From: Gnetum montanum | Taxonomy: Eukaryota > Streptophyta > Gnetopsida > Gnetales > Gnetaceae | Length of the DNA stretch: 64,000 nucleotides | Assembly: GCA_015680685.1 (NCBI GenBank) | Contig: MNCI01001324.1 | Location: 452,786-516,785 of the forward strand | Reading direction: 5' to 3' | Notes under the pieces: generated by a model | Seen by the model: only the letters and a program-made list of their open reading frames with translations | The model's database searches: none | What the model was told of the DNA's origin: nothing | Shown here: positions 1-11,985 of the stretch, piece by piece | How positions within the stretch are numbered: position 1 is the stretch's first letter | How the letters are laid out: every line of letters begins with the position of its first letter | Position numbers and translations under genes: made by a program

Positions 1-1116
1 ATCGCAAATTTTAGGCAACCCTAGGTCTATAAATACTAAGATTAAACACTCAATAGGGGATGATTTTTTAAGATTACAAGGAACTTTTTGAATTTTGAAA
101 GAAGCTTAGAGCTTCTACATCAATATCACCTATGCCATTGTGTGCTCCTTGGCCACATTTAGCACCTTCAACACCTCATGCAAACATATTGACTTTCATG
201 TTAGTTTCATTAGCATTGACATGATCAATGTTAGGGTCAATGTCACCTAAACTAGTATCTACATTAGCATCATTAGCACCTACAACACTTAGCATCAGAG
301 TTATCTAGTACTAGTGCTACCTTTGAGATAGCCCTAAAAACACTAGTTCAACTTAAAAATAGCATCTAACGTTGATAGCCATTTGCCCATCCCTATTGGG
401 ACTTGTAAGATATCAAATTTCATTGCTTAAGTCTTGTTTTAAGCTCTAAATTAAGGGGAAAATATTAATTTTAGATATCTAAATCCCATCTACTTTATTA
501 TATTCCAAACTATCATTTGGGCCTCCATGTTAGCTATAACCTATTGTTATCAAGAATAAAGCATTCTTGATTCTTTAGAGAGGGGAATCACCCTTTAACC
601 CATTTCCTTGTATTGGTTCTTCTTTGTGTTTAGTCTTATATGTCATTTTAAATCATATCATATGCATAGGTTTATTATAGTTTATCATCATTTCCTATCA
701 TTTATAGATTGTGGATGGTAGGTTAAGTTTGTATTCGATTAGACAAGTATGCATATTCATTTTATAATCATTAATTTATTGAGGGTTATATCATTCCAAA
801 TTCCATTTATAGCTATTAATTAGATATCCAAACATCTGCTTTTTAAGGAATTATTATAAGATTATGAAAGAATAATTTTACAAAAACACCTTTAAAGATG
901 ACATTTAGGCCCTAGTTAGAAAGAAAAATTTTACTTTACTTGTTCATTCCACTAGAAAATTAGCAAATAAAAATATTTTAAGACCCATTGAAAACTCATG
1001 ATCTATTAATGTTTCATATGTAATATCAACCAACCTAAAGATCTATGTAGCCATATATCATCAAGGTATATCTCAGCTAGTTAGCTTTATCAGCTTCCCA
1101 ATAGCTAGCACATCCA
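1..1116. other. Unresolved AT-rich DNA left of element F
   Basis: No coding region is recognisable. A TATA-like TATAAATA near position 30 could belong to an LTR, and the 5' LTR of element F should lie in this stretch. However, I could not align it with the F 3' LTR at 11986-12831, so it is either very decayed or replaced by another insertion. Confidence 0.4.
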
Positions 1117-1137
1117 CGAGCTCCTTTTGTTGGGAAC
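1117..1137 (+). other. Possible degenerate primer-binding site of element F
   Basis: The segment ending TTGGGAACTAG lines up in position and partly in sequence with the primer sites of A and C (ending CCAGGGACTTAG), and the bases after it resemble the sequence after those sites. Similarity is weak, so this is placed mainly by context. Confidence 0.35.
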
Positions 1138-1483
1138 TAGCTAGTATCTATTTCTTTCTTATCATATCAAAAAATAAATTATTAACAATAGTAGAAGCAT
1201 CAAGCAAGCTCTGTTTGTGATGGGTTATACATCTTATTATTCTTCTTCTAATTCATCTACTATTACTCCTATTCCTCCTTAAAGTTCTTACTCAACTAAT
1301 TTATAATCCCATACAAGAAAAGCTCTCATTCTCCTTCATCCTAATCCTCAACATTATGTTACCTCATATATCCTAAATTTTATCCATTACCCATCTATAC
1401 CAACTAACCCAATTACTTCATTATCAATCTTACCATATTGTAAAATCTATATCTTTCCAAATGGTTAACAAGATTCCTCATCA

Positions 1484-3514
1484 ATGGACAAAGGAAAAGA
1501 TAAATTCTCTATTAAGTCAACCAAGAAACCTTCAAAAACTAACAATAAAGTTAAATTTCCTTCTAAAAAATCCTCTACCAAGTCTATCTCAATCTACTAG
1601 CATTTCCTCATTGACGAAGAAGAAGACTAGAGTATGCTAATGCAACCAAGGATCTCATATGCTCATCATGATTCTTACTATTCTTATTTTACCTTCATCT
1701 TTCATCAGGATAGGCAAATAAGGTCAAGAGATCTTTAGGGTACTAGTGTTCTACCACCAAAATGTTTAGCACCCATCATGCTTCAGACTACTCCCAATAG
1801 GATGAAATTGAGTGAAGCAACTCAAAGGGTATCATGTGGCCAAACACATGAGAAGATCCTATGAGCCCATTGATGAGTAGCTAAGGAGAGAAAATGCCAT
1901 GGATACTAGACATGAATAGAACAAAGGAAATAAATTTAACTCTCCTATTGTCTTGGAAGAGCTTGATGGAAATGAATTCATCGCTAAACAACTCCATCAA
2001 AATTTTGAGTTCTAGTTACAAACACCTATCATCTGATTGGAAGAACTTGTTAAGAATCAATCATGCTATGACTTAGCAAAGACACTCAAAAAAGGGGCAA
2101 AACACTTAAGGAAAAAGTAGGACTCAAGGCTAAGAGTTCCTACTGGATCTCACAAAGAAGAACATCAGAATCAGAGAAGGAGGACAAGCTGGCACCATTC
2201 TCCTATTGCCTCATCTTCGTCCTGATTATCATCAATGGACTTTGGTAGAAGGAGGCTAAGATACCATGAACATGATAATGAGGGTAAAAGGACTCATAAT
2301 CATCATGACCATCATTCAAGGCACTCTAACATAGAAGATGAAGAATATGAAAAAATAAGATGTAGGGATTGAAGAGATCATGAAAGAAATGAGCATAGAA
2401 GGGGATACTACTATAATCCAGTACATGAACCCAATCATGATGATGAACCCCTAATGACTACTTGAAGTATGATTAATATCTAGGAAGCTATGCATAATAC
2501 AACCAAGATATTGAGGGATAGTCATATCAAACAACTTGATATGAATAACATGCGAAGATTTGAGGGTGGTTATAATGCTGATTCACAACACCACCTCTAG
2601 GCTTTCCACAATGCCTACACTCTACAAAACATGGAAAGTAATTGTTAGAAGTTGAAATTGTTCCCACAAATACTTGTGAAAGAGGCTAAGGATTGGTACA
2701 GCTCACTCGAACTTGAATTGATTAGAAGATGGAGTACCATGCTAGTGATCTTCAATTATAAGTACCAAACCTACTCATAGGTGTTTAATTTAAGGAAACA
2801 AATCCAAGGATAGAAGAAATGGACTCATGAAACCCTTCATGTGGCAATGGGTAGATCCTATTTACTACTACACAGATGCCTAGGCCATGGATTTTCATAA
2901 TGAAAATATCTAAGGCACACTGTAGATGGATTAAGGAATAAGACCAAAGAGACCCTTCGAGTTTATGCCCAAGGTTGATTATCTAAAATGACTACCCAAA
3001 GAATTCATAGATTGATTGACCAAGTGGCAAAGGAAGAAGGCAAGCTAAGAAAGAGAGAATCAACATAAGACTATAATAGAGATTCATCCATCAAGAAAAG
3101 AGATGCATGAGTTTGTGACACTCAAGAAGAAGAAGCCCTAGAATAGGCAATTCAAAAAGAAAAATCTACTAATTTAGAAAACTATAATTGATATTGCAAC
3201 AAAGGTAAAGAAAATGTAGGACTCAGTAGATGAAAATTTTGCAATAGCATTTAAGATTGTGGAGGAGAGAACAAAGCAAGCCTTTGAAAAAGGCAAGGAA
3301 AAAAAATAAGAAAGATTTTGGATGAAAAAGAAAAGTGGCATTAGTGGTTGAGTGCTCAAACATAAGCTTCACTAATGAGGAAGGATGTACCATGTGTCAG
3401 TATGAACATCCAAAGGGATGTCATCTTGTAATGGTACATTTACAAGAGATGGGGGCATATGCACTTAATCCTAGATTTGTTAAAAAAAAATGCCTAGTAG
3501 GTTACCTTACCCTT
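1484..3514 (+). pseudogene. gag of element F (N-terminal and central part, broken)
   Basis: A reading frame from the ATG at 1484 runs through several stops. It includes the segment YFTFIFHQD near 1685, which matches FTFVFHQDEQ in element C and FTFIIYQDEQ in A. The retrotransposon gag (PF03732-like) region lies at about 2570-3080, with residues such as ELIRRWSTMLVIFNYKYQ, followed by a charged stretch. A short zinc-knuckle-like motif CTMCQYEHPKGC lies at 3386-3421, spaced CX2CX3HX3C. Stops are scattered and frames shift, so the gene is dead. The frame is cut at 3514 by the candidate solo LTR and resumes at 4819. Gag would form the particle core of the retrotransposon. The assignment rests on alignment by eye to three other copies in the window. 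Confidence 0.75.
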
Positions 3515-4818
3515 TGAAAAACCACTAATTTTGTCTTAAAAATTTGAAACAAGAATGACTTAAGCTTTTAGGAGGCAAAATTTGGCTAAGGCATGGAAGC
3601 CACAACCAACTAAATTGAGCCAGCTTGCTCATCTCGTCAAGTTGGAAGCTTGCCCACAGCGTGACCAACTCTTGGAGTCCCAAAACTAAGCCAAAAAAAT
3701 TTGATCTACAGTGTGCATGTCATCCTCAGAGCACATCCTTGACAACTTCAGTTCCAACTTTCAAAATGCTAGATTCCAACTCAAAATTGCAAGTTTTTTG
3801 TGAGATTTCATATGTCACGCTACAGCGTGACATACAACGTGACCTACGCAAAGTGATCCAAGACCTGTCACGCTACAGCATGACATACAGTGTGACCTAC
3901 TCAAAATGGGTCAAAACAAGCCACTTTTGGCTCAATTCAGCAATCAGTCAAGCATCCTATAGTGGTCAAAGTGGTCAAACCCAAGATCCAGAAGCTTTAA
4001 GCGAGCCAGGGTAAATTTTTCTTGTATTACATTGTAAATTTTGATTTGTGGGCTTACCGAGCCCTCACATTCTAAATTGTATATATTTTCATGGGCTTGA
4101 GTGACCCACACATTGTAAGATACAATGAATTTGGTCAATAACGTAGCCTGCTAACACATATCCAACTCATGCACAGCTGTCCATTAGACACGCGTCATAA
4201 GATCCGCTTTCCTCTCATCTCCTAGTCGTCGATTCCATTCATGAATTCTGTGCCTCAGCCCAGCCTAATCCTATAAATATCCTATCAATTCACATAAATG
4301 GGGTTGGAAATTTTTGAGTTAAACAGCTTAGGAAACTTAGACTAGCAATCCTTGGGTGTTCAGCATACTCTAACTCCTAGCATCCAAGCACATCACATCA
4401 CATCGCCCCAGGGCTTGACGCTTGACCTCCCATCTACACATGCAGCTATGCTTTGACCGGTGCACATCTTTTCTATGCAATACAATACAGCTCATTTTTC
4501 CAGCCATTATTCTGTTTGTTGTGTTTTTACATTCAGTTTACATTTTATTCACAATACAGTTTCTGCATACGTTTTTGTTTACATTTTATATGCACTGTTT
4601 ACATTTTAAAGACATCAGTTATGATAACCCCAACACAAGCCTTAATTTACGCTCGAGGAAGTCCTCAGTTGATTTGCGTGTAGACCATCCAAGGCACTCT
4701 GCCTTCGTTTACTTTTCTAGATTGCCCTTGGGTGAAGGCAGGGTTAGCTGTGTCTACCTGATGATCTTTCGATGTTTGTTTCCCTTCCAACCTTACACCA
4801 ACAATTTAGGTCAGTACA
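3515..4818 (+). repeat. Candidate solo LTR (about 1.3 kb) inserted in the F gag
   Basis: Sister elements read straight through from the CQYEHPKGC region into the proline/glutamine-rich part of gag. Here that continuity is broken by 1304 bases that start TG and end CA. The flanks are CCCTT (3510-3514) and CCCTC (4819-4823), a 5-bp target duplication with one change. Removing the insert restores a join, TTACCTTACCCTCAAGG, that resembles TTACCTTATCATCAAGG of element B. Inside are TATAAATA at 4272-4279 and a tandem hairpin repeat. No gag or pol is present, so it is best read as a solo LTR left by LTR-LTR recombination. The family is unrelated in sequence to the other LTRs here. The 129- and 192-codon open frames inside or across it look fortuitous. 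Confidence 0.65.
3814..3919 (+). repeat. Tandem repeat (period about 53) with short hairpins
   Basis: Two imperfect units start at 3814 and 3867. Each contains GTCACGCTACAG followed by CGTGAC or ATGAC and a GTGACCTAC segment. The first forms a hairpin, GTCACGC-TACA-GCGTGAC. It lies upstream of the TATA box within the candidate solo LTR, where enhancer repeats are common. Confidence 0.7.
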
Positions 4819-6166
4819 CCCTCAAGGTAACCACAAGTAAAATTTCCAACAAACATATTATCCCAGTGGAGCTTATCGAAAGCCATAGGAGTAGTACCAC
4901 CAATAGTGGTAGCAACCCCAATTATGGACCATCCCATCACCACACCAGTAGTATCCATATCAGTAGCTTGATCCTTATGGATACTATGTCCAACATCTAA
5001 TCTTGCCAACAAATGTGGACATTTAAACTCCACAATACTATCCATCTAAGTACCATAGACCAACACCACCAAGTATAGATCCAAACTCATATATGCATCC
5101 ATCAACAACTAATTTTTCAAATCAACATCCAACTCCTTTACGACCAATGCCACCACCTACTATGCAAAGTGAATTACCATCACAACCATAGCAGAGATGA
5201 GCTGCAATGATAGTGAACATACAGATAGAGGATCTTACTAATAATACTAAGGGCCAAATGAAGAAACATCCCTTCTTTGGGACAAGTCCTGAAAAGTTTG
5301 GTAAAGCTAGAACTTTAGTGCAACAAGCTTCTTCTAAGGAAAACCCTCCTAAAAAAAATAAGCCTCCATCATTATTGAATATAAATGTGCAAACTATCAT
5401 GCTAATAGAAATATTCATAGATTGGATAAAGGCAATATCACTTCCTTAGAAAAGAATTGATTCATGAGCTTCTTTGACTTATCTACAAGTAGTTGGAAAT
5501 TTGCCATGCAAAGCTATATTAGACTCAAGTTTCAGGGTAAATTTGATTTCTTATGAAACATATCAAGCATGGAACTACCATCCTTGAAGGAGTGCAACAT
5601 TCAATTAAAGGTTGTAGCTCAATTTATCACCATTCCTTTGGGACAAATAGAAAATGTAGTGACCACTATCAATGGATGATCTTATCTAGTAGAATTTTTG
5701 GTAATCGATGTGAAAAAATGAAGATAAGGAATGTCCAATTATCATGGGGAGAGAATGGCTTAGTGTAATTGATTCTAAGTTAAGTATGAGAGATCTATTT
5801 TTTGAAATCTCTAAGGAAGACAAGCATGAATCCATACACATGCAACAGATTTCATGCACTACTACTCATAAAGAAGAGTGCATTTGTGGATTGACCATTC
5901 AAAATGTGAACATAGTCATTACACCAGTCCATAGCAAATGTGAAAAACATGTGTGTGCACAAGAGAGAGCAGGAGCCACTAAACCAAAAGACACCCAGTG
6001 GCTAACAACTAAGAACATTAAATTATTCAAAATATGCATGGAACAATCTAATTCACTTATTAATTTCCATTATAAGAAAATGATTCCAATTGAAAGCCCA
6101 AAAATGAAACTATTAAATCATAACCATACACTAATGGAAAGAAGAACTAAGAACTTAGATGATTAA
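4819..6166 (+). pseudogene. gag C-terminus and protease region of element F (broken)
   Basis: This continues the F coding region after the solo LTR. The first part is rich in Asn, Pro and Gln and matches the region after the zinc-knuckle motif in B and C. The protease-like core lies near 5497-5580 and reads CKAILDSSFRVNLISYE. The matching stretch in A is CKALLDSGSGVNLISQEM, so the catalytic D-S/T-G triad is changed to D-S-S. A following segment, MGREWLSVIDSKLSMRDL at about 5744-5800, matches GRAWLSTVNTCLGIHDL of element C and is typical of the end of the retropepsin domain. After about 6050 the similarity to A fades and no reverse transcriptase follows. Function: maturation protease of the element, inactive here. 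Confidence 0.7.
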
Positions 6167-6300
6167 GATTCCATTACAATCAAAATTACCTAGGACAATA
6201 ATTGAAAGGTTAAGTCACTAAGGATAGTCACTTGACCACCTAGAGTGTATGATCTAGGAGACCTAGAGTACATTATTTGAACACTCACCCATGAGTTCAA

Positions 6301-6316
6301 TTGTGGGGGAGACACC
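6301..6316 (+). other. Internal polypurine motif of element F
   Basis: TTGTGGGGGAGACACC, preceded by TTCAA, closely copies the element's own terminal polypurine tract (CAATTGTGGGGGTA at 11972-11985) but lies 5.7 kb upstream, at the end of the gag/pol region. The same arrangement occurs in A and C. Confidence 0.6.
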
Positions 6317-9100
6317 TTATCTTGATTCTAGGATTAATAAGTGTTTCTTATTTTTTTATACAATTTTTTATTTCTAATTTCTTGATATACCTTTTTACAT
6401 TTTTTGATATTTTCTCATTCTTTTATACTTTTACATTTCTTAAATTTTCAATATTCTTTTACATTTTTTAGTTCTTTAATGATTTTTCATTCTTTACATT
6501 TTTTTAGTTCTTACTACCTTTTTCATACTTTGTTTTCATGGCCTTTGTAAATAATTTGATTGTTAATAAAACACATTAAGAATAAGGTAAGATGTAGTCC
6601 AATAAGGTGAAGATTTCTCTATGTTACCAAGTCATAAAGGATTGATTATTTAAATAGTGAGACCATAGCATTCATCCCTTTATTCCATTAATAAGAGGCT
6701 CTTACCATTGCTATAATGATATTCTTCTCACCATACAACTAAGAATAAACTTGTGATCATTATGCCTAGACCAAAAAGTGAAGAACCAAGTGGGAATGTA
6801 AAGGGTGTGAGATCAAGGGGATTTGTGCACTCTCTTGGATTACTTCTGTTAGTTTTATCTTGTTGCTTAGGTTGTATTATATCCTTGTAGATCTAACCAA
6901 AAATTGGAGTAAGAGTCAAATAAGTGTTGCCTTACCATGTCACTGGAAAGACATGTTACGCATGCCTGAAGGTAGTTCTCTGGTAAGGTTGACATAAATA
7001 AAATTAAAAATCATTCACAAGATAAATCTCTAGGGGTCCCACTGGAAAGACATGTTACCCATGCCTGAAGGTAGGAGGCTTCTCAAGAATTTCAAAATAA
7101 AATAAAAAGTGCAATGAATAAACTCCTCCCTTGGATAATACGTCAAGTGACAATACTCCTTGCAATCATGGTAGTCTTATAGTGTCATTCGAAGAGATGA
7201 GATAATGCAATGACACTAAAATATGGTCTAGACTTGGTTTGGATCTTGGATAGAAAGGCTAATGATCACTTTAATCACTAATAAAACATAAGAATTCATT
7301 ATGCCTATGGCAAGATACCTCATGTCGTGATTTCTACAATCCCTTCTGAGTTCATTTCATCTCACTATATGAATAATCATAACTTATGGTTTTATGTAAC
7401 ATAGCATAATTTTCCTAACTTGGTGATACTAAAATGTGTGTTTTACTAATAAGGAATGTGTTACATTCAACTCCTTAAGTGCCTAATGATACTTTTATGT
7501 GTGATTATACAAGGGCATTATGGATTAGAGCCTACTTTGGGGAGGACCCACTTGTAAAATTGTTGTATCTTATACATGCCAAGTGATTTCACATCATCTT
7601 GATCCTTCCAACCACAATAAACATCAATAAATAACTATGCTTAACATTCAAAATATCTGTTCCTACAACATGAACTCATTACCCATCTCATCCATCTTAT
7701 CAACACTTCATGAACTTTCATAGCCCGAGATTCCTTCTTCATACACTTTCTATGCTAGATTTTTGAAAAACATGCATAATTCCTAGCCCAAGACCCTATG
7801 AGCATGTCCATACCTTCAAAACATCCAAAATGACTCATTTTTTTCTCATGAAAGGTCAACAAAAATTGAAAATTTTTCCTTCGATATCAAATCTCTGATA
7901 TTGGAACCCCTCTAATATTAAAGCCCACAAAAACTATATATATGCAAAGAATTATCTGAATTTTTTCATTTTTTTACATTTGAGCCAAGGGAGGTTTTGC
8001 CCCTTTTTTTTCTTCTAAGTCCTAAGCTCTAACCTTCCAACTTACCCATAACTCCACATTTGCAACTCAAATTTTCATGATTCTGAAACCTTGTTGATCC
8101 TAGAGTTCTCAACTTAGTCATGGGGATGCATGGTGTGATATTGTTACAATTTGAGTCAAAATTCTCTAATGCTTAGAGGATATTATAAGGGTAAGTATGA
8201 AGGAAAAATTAAAAATTTTTAACAAAAATCAATCACATTAACATCAAAAAAACTCAAATAGTCCTCTTAATTAACTATACCAATCATTATGAGCCATAAA
8301 AAAGAACAAAATGGATAACTATGGAGGGTTATAAGAAAACTAACACCTACAGGGTTTCTTTTTGAAAAATTTTCTAACTCTACAATCATAATAAACTAAC
8401 AACTTGATTTAATTAAAGCTATGAGAAAGGAAAGGAGTTATGAAATATCAAAGTAAACATTTTAATAATTCCCAAATCCTTGATGATTGAAAATGGCCCT
8501 AAAGATAGGAGTAATAGGAGGACCATTATAGCTACAAGTAAAATACACGAGGCCAAGGGAGAGGCTGAATCAGAGAACAAGATCTAGAACATGTAGATTA
8601 GAAGGCTCAATCTATGACATCTTGTCCCCGAATGTCATGGAAAATGTTAAATATACTTCATATTAGACATTATGCATAAGAATACAATATACCAAACATG
8701 AAATATATGTAACATTCAACATTATGTGCAAAGGAAATAATAGAGAAAGTGCAAAAAGAGAAGGAAAATAATGCTTTATTAATATGGAATAGTGTATCTG
8801 GATCATGTTTTGAGAGTGTTCCTTAGGGTTTTCTTCCTTTGGCATCTATCCCTTAAAGGAAATCCAACATTGCCATCATGGTTAGGCCTATAACCAACCA
8901 GAAAGAATGGCCAGTCCACTTCCTATCCTACTTCACTTGGCTCCTATGACTTCCCTGTACCAACTCTGCCACTCCATATCTAGCATGACCTCTAACCCTA
9001 GGTATAAATGCCTTAGGTTAAACCCTCAAATATTACCTTAAGAGATACATCCATTATTACAACATGACCTTTCAAGTCTTGCTACAATAACAATAACATT
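6317..9100 (+). other. Long non-coding spacer of element F
   Basis: It starts with a T-rich stretch, as after the internal polypurine motif of A and C. Conserved family blocks are recognisable: GTGTGAGATCAAGGGGATTT near 6806, a doubled ACTGGAAAGACATGTTAC block at 6943-6976 and 7041-7074, and CTACTTTGGGGAGGACCCAC near 7531. No convincing coding region is seen. The open frame at 8663-8845 on the minus strand has no recognisable homology. Confidence 0.65.
6943..7074 (+). repeat. Doubled family motif
   Basis: The block ACTGGAAAGACATGTTAC, followed by a CATGCCTGAAGGTAG tail, occurs at 6943-6976 and again at 7041-7074, 98 bases apart. A single copy is present in A (near 38510) and on the minus strand of B (near 21550). 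Confidence 0.75.
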
Positions 9101-11838
9101 TTTTATGAAAAGACACCATCTTTGTTATACAACAACATCATTTGGAAATGGCGACATGACACAATCCTTCAACATCCATCAAGAAACTCCTACCATAAAA
9201 CATTTGGCCTAGGGAGAGGTGAAAGAACCACAAGCATAAGGAAAGTGCCTCATGCTATCATAATAATGTCTCCAAATCATCTAAGAAAAGATGCTTCTGA
9301 CCATAGTAATCATGGAAATGGACTTTGGTCCATTCATGAAATTTGTTTCAAACGTGGTAAGGACGCAACCCCAAGCATCACTGCTATGACCTATACTTTC
9401 AAAAAGTGGTGAATGGTATCTAAGGGAGACTTATCAATTATAGCATAATAAAGAAGAAAATATTAAGGGAGTCTCCATTTCATACTTAGTTAAGGTGATA
9501 GTTGTGGCCCTAAATGTGCCTAATGAAGAGAAAAAAGTAGCACATATATCCATAAGATTAGACATAGAAACTAGAAAACTATGGTTAAAAAAGGCATATG
9601 GAAAAGAAGACAAGGAGTATAATTAGTTGAATCTGAAAGAGAGAATCTATTTTAAAATTAGCACATATCATCTATTGCCCACCAAAAGATTAAATAGGTT
9701 ATTCACATATGCGGCCAAAGGAAGTACGATTCTAATGGGAAAGTATAATTAAAATCTTGCATAACTCTATTTCATGGATTTTTAATGTTAGTTTGAAGAA
9801 AAGAAGATAAGGAAGTTGACACTTCCATTCCCTTGCCTAATCAAGAAGCTATGCAAACATGCTAGAATCTTGGGGTATACCAATGATGTCATCAGGAAGG
9901 CTCAAAACATCTCATATGATGAAATGCTTAAGCCATCACCACCAAAGAAAGATCAGATGGAGGAATAAATAGACCATAGGAAAACCACATAAATCACTAA
10001 ACAACAATAGCAAGTAGGACCCAATGGTCAGTAGCAAGAGCAATGAAAATAGCAAGAATAATAGTAGCAACAAGTTCCACCACCATCACCATTGTATGAT
10101 TACAGGCCATTCATGAGTCATCTACAATAAATTGCAGAGACTATCAATTGGGGAACACATGAGCAGACCAACCTCTAAAGGGTTATTGATAGTATCATCC
10201 AACCCATAGTTTTTTCAAATCTTACAAGTGGATAGATATCATTGTAGTCAAGAGGAGAGGCCCAATAGTCACAACATATTTTTGGGAACACTACATCATT
10301 CCAAGTGGTGCTTGAAATAGGAGAAGGAGCCTTAGTTATGGCTATGTAACACTAAGATGCAATAGGATCTATAGAAGTGATCACTAATCACATTAAGGAA
10401 TCATTCAATGTACCTATTATGCCACAACAGATCTAACTAGAGCCAAGGATGCTCAAATGTTAGTTAATACCTCAATGACTCTTGTTGATCATGACGATGT
10501 TCTAAATTGACTACTATAGACTAGACAAGTAATGATAACTCTTTTCAACATCCGAAGTTATGTCACTACAATGCAATCAGAACTAATTACAACCAAGGAT
10601 AAGATGATCATGGTAGAGACCAAGGTGGAGCATGCAGAAGCTAAAATTCTTAGAATACAAGAAGAGCTCATGATCCTAAGGGCTAAGTGAAAGATCCTAC
10701 ATAATACATTCCACCTAACTAGCTAGAGCAATTCAAAACATACCAAATAAATTCCCTAATGGAGAAAAATAAGTATATGGTAGATGAGAAAGAGAAAGTA
10801 GTGTGGAATGCCTCTATAGTAGAAGCATAAACATATGCACATGTTAAGGCACTCACTGCAGCACAAGAAAAAAATAAAAAACTTGCTGCAGATAACACCA
10901 AGTTGACTGCTATAGAGAAGAAAAAGAACATTCTTAAGAAGAGCATCCATTAGTTGAAAGAACAATTGATGAGAGTTAACTAGGATATGAGCCTCTTAGC
11001 AAAAGAAAACATAACCCTCTCAATGGAGAAGGTATGTGTAATTAGACAAAAATTTTCTATTGAAATTAGCACATGGCAAAATGAAGCTAAGAAGCATGAA
11101 AGGCTCAAAGAATACTTTCATGATCAAGTGGACATGTATAAACAAATCAATGAGAAGGAGATCTAGAAGGAAAAAGCCCAATTCAATTCCATATCAACAC
11201 AGAATTTAGACTAGCAACCTATCTTGGATAGTTATGCTCATGTCCACCAAGTGAAAATAAAAAAAAAAGACCTGCATATAGAAGATCTAAAAGAATACAT
11301 GAGGTTAGCCAACCTTCGCTACACTAACTTGGCCATGTTAATAGTAGGTAGATCCTGATATGAGTTGGAATAGCAAGTAGCAGCCATGTATGCATTGTAC
11401 GAAAAAGAGTTTATGGATTGAAAAGATGCTCTGTAGAAACTTTAGATGGTAAACTCTAAACTAGAAGTAGTAAAGGCTAGATATCAAGGAGAAAAAGATG
11501 TTGCAATGAACCTATCCCAAAGATCATTGGACTATCATGAGTTATGAGCCAAGGCCAGAGCATTTGAAGAAGAGAGAAGGTAGTTTGCAGCATGGCATGT
11601 TAAGGCCTATCAAATGTTTCTACAACTGCCATGTCCATGGGATGTACCCACTCCATCACGTATTTCACAACAAGCATGTATGGTATATGACTCGAGAATA
11701 GAGGAGGATAAACTTTAGGCACTCCTAAACAAATAAAAAATCTAGAAGTCTAATGACAAGGGGAAGCTACCAATGGAGGATCCACCATCACTAGGAACTA
11801 CATAGACTACACCGAGCTTCATCAAGTTGTTTTGTTTA
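9100..11838 (+). pseudogene. Third ORF of element F: plant-transposon-protein-like part plus coiled coil (broken)
   Basis: The limits are approximate at the 5' end. Near 9821-9880 the frame reads LPFPCLIKKLCKHARI, almost the same as LPFPCLIKKLCKRARI in the minus-strand element B. This resembles the core of the putative plant transposon protein domain (PF20167-like) found in plant gypsy elements. From about 10723 to 11838 one frame runs without any indel, broken by 16 stops (11 TAG, 3 TGA, 2 TAA). It is rich in Lys, Glu, Gln and Leu with heptad-like spacing, for example LAADNTKLTAIEKKKNILKK, so a long coiled coil is likely. Lying between the pol region and the 3' LTR, it occupies the place of envelope-like or additional ORFs in plant retrotransposons. 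Its function is unknown, and I see no clear membrane segment. Confidence 0.65.
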
Positions 11839-11971
11839 TTTTTTTTATCTTGTCATGTATTGTATTAATTTTGTAAAACACCACTGTAGCATTTAGTGTC
11901 ATGTAAATCTACCTCCCAATTTTGTAAGGAACTCTATCCTCATTGTTTTAACTTGAGGATGAGATTTTAGT

Positions 11972-11985
11972 CAATTGTGGGGGTA
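11972..11985 (+). other. Polypurine tract of element F
   Basis: CAATTGTGGGGGTA sits directly before the 3' LTR start. Plus-strand priming of reverse transcription takes place at such tracts. B has the related CAGTTGTGGGGGTA. A and C have CAATCATGGGGGTA. Confidence 0.8.

Noticed and set aside
3625-5000. Open frames of 129 and 192 codons (plus strand)
   Set aside because: They lie in or across the edge of the candidate solo LTR, have biased low-complexity translations and no recognisable domain.
10719-10965. Minus-strand hydrophobic frames
   Set aside because: Antisense of a Lys/Glu-rich coiled-coil region, which always gives Phe/Leu-rich shadows.
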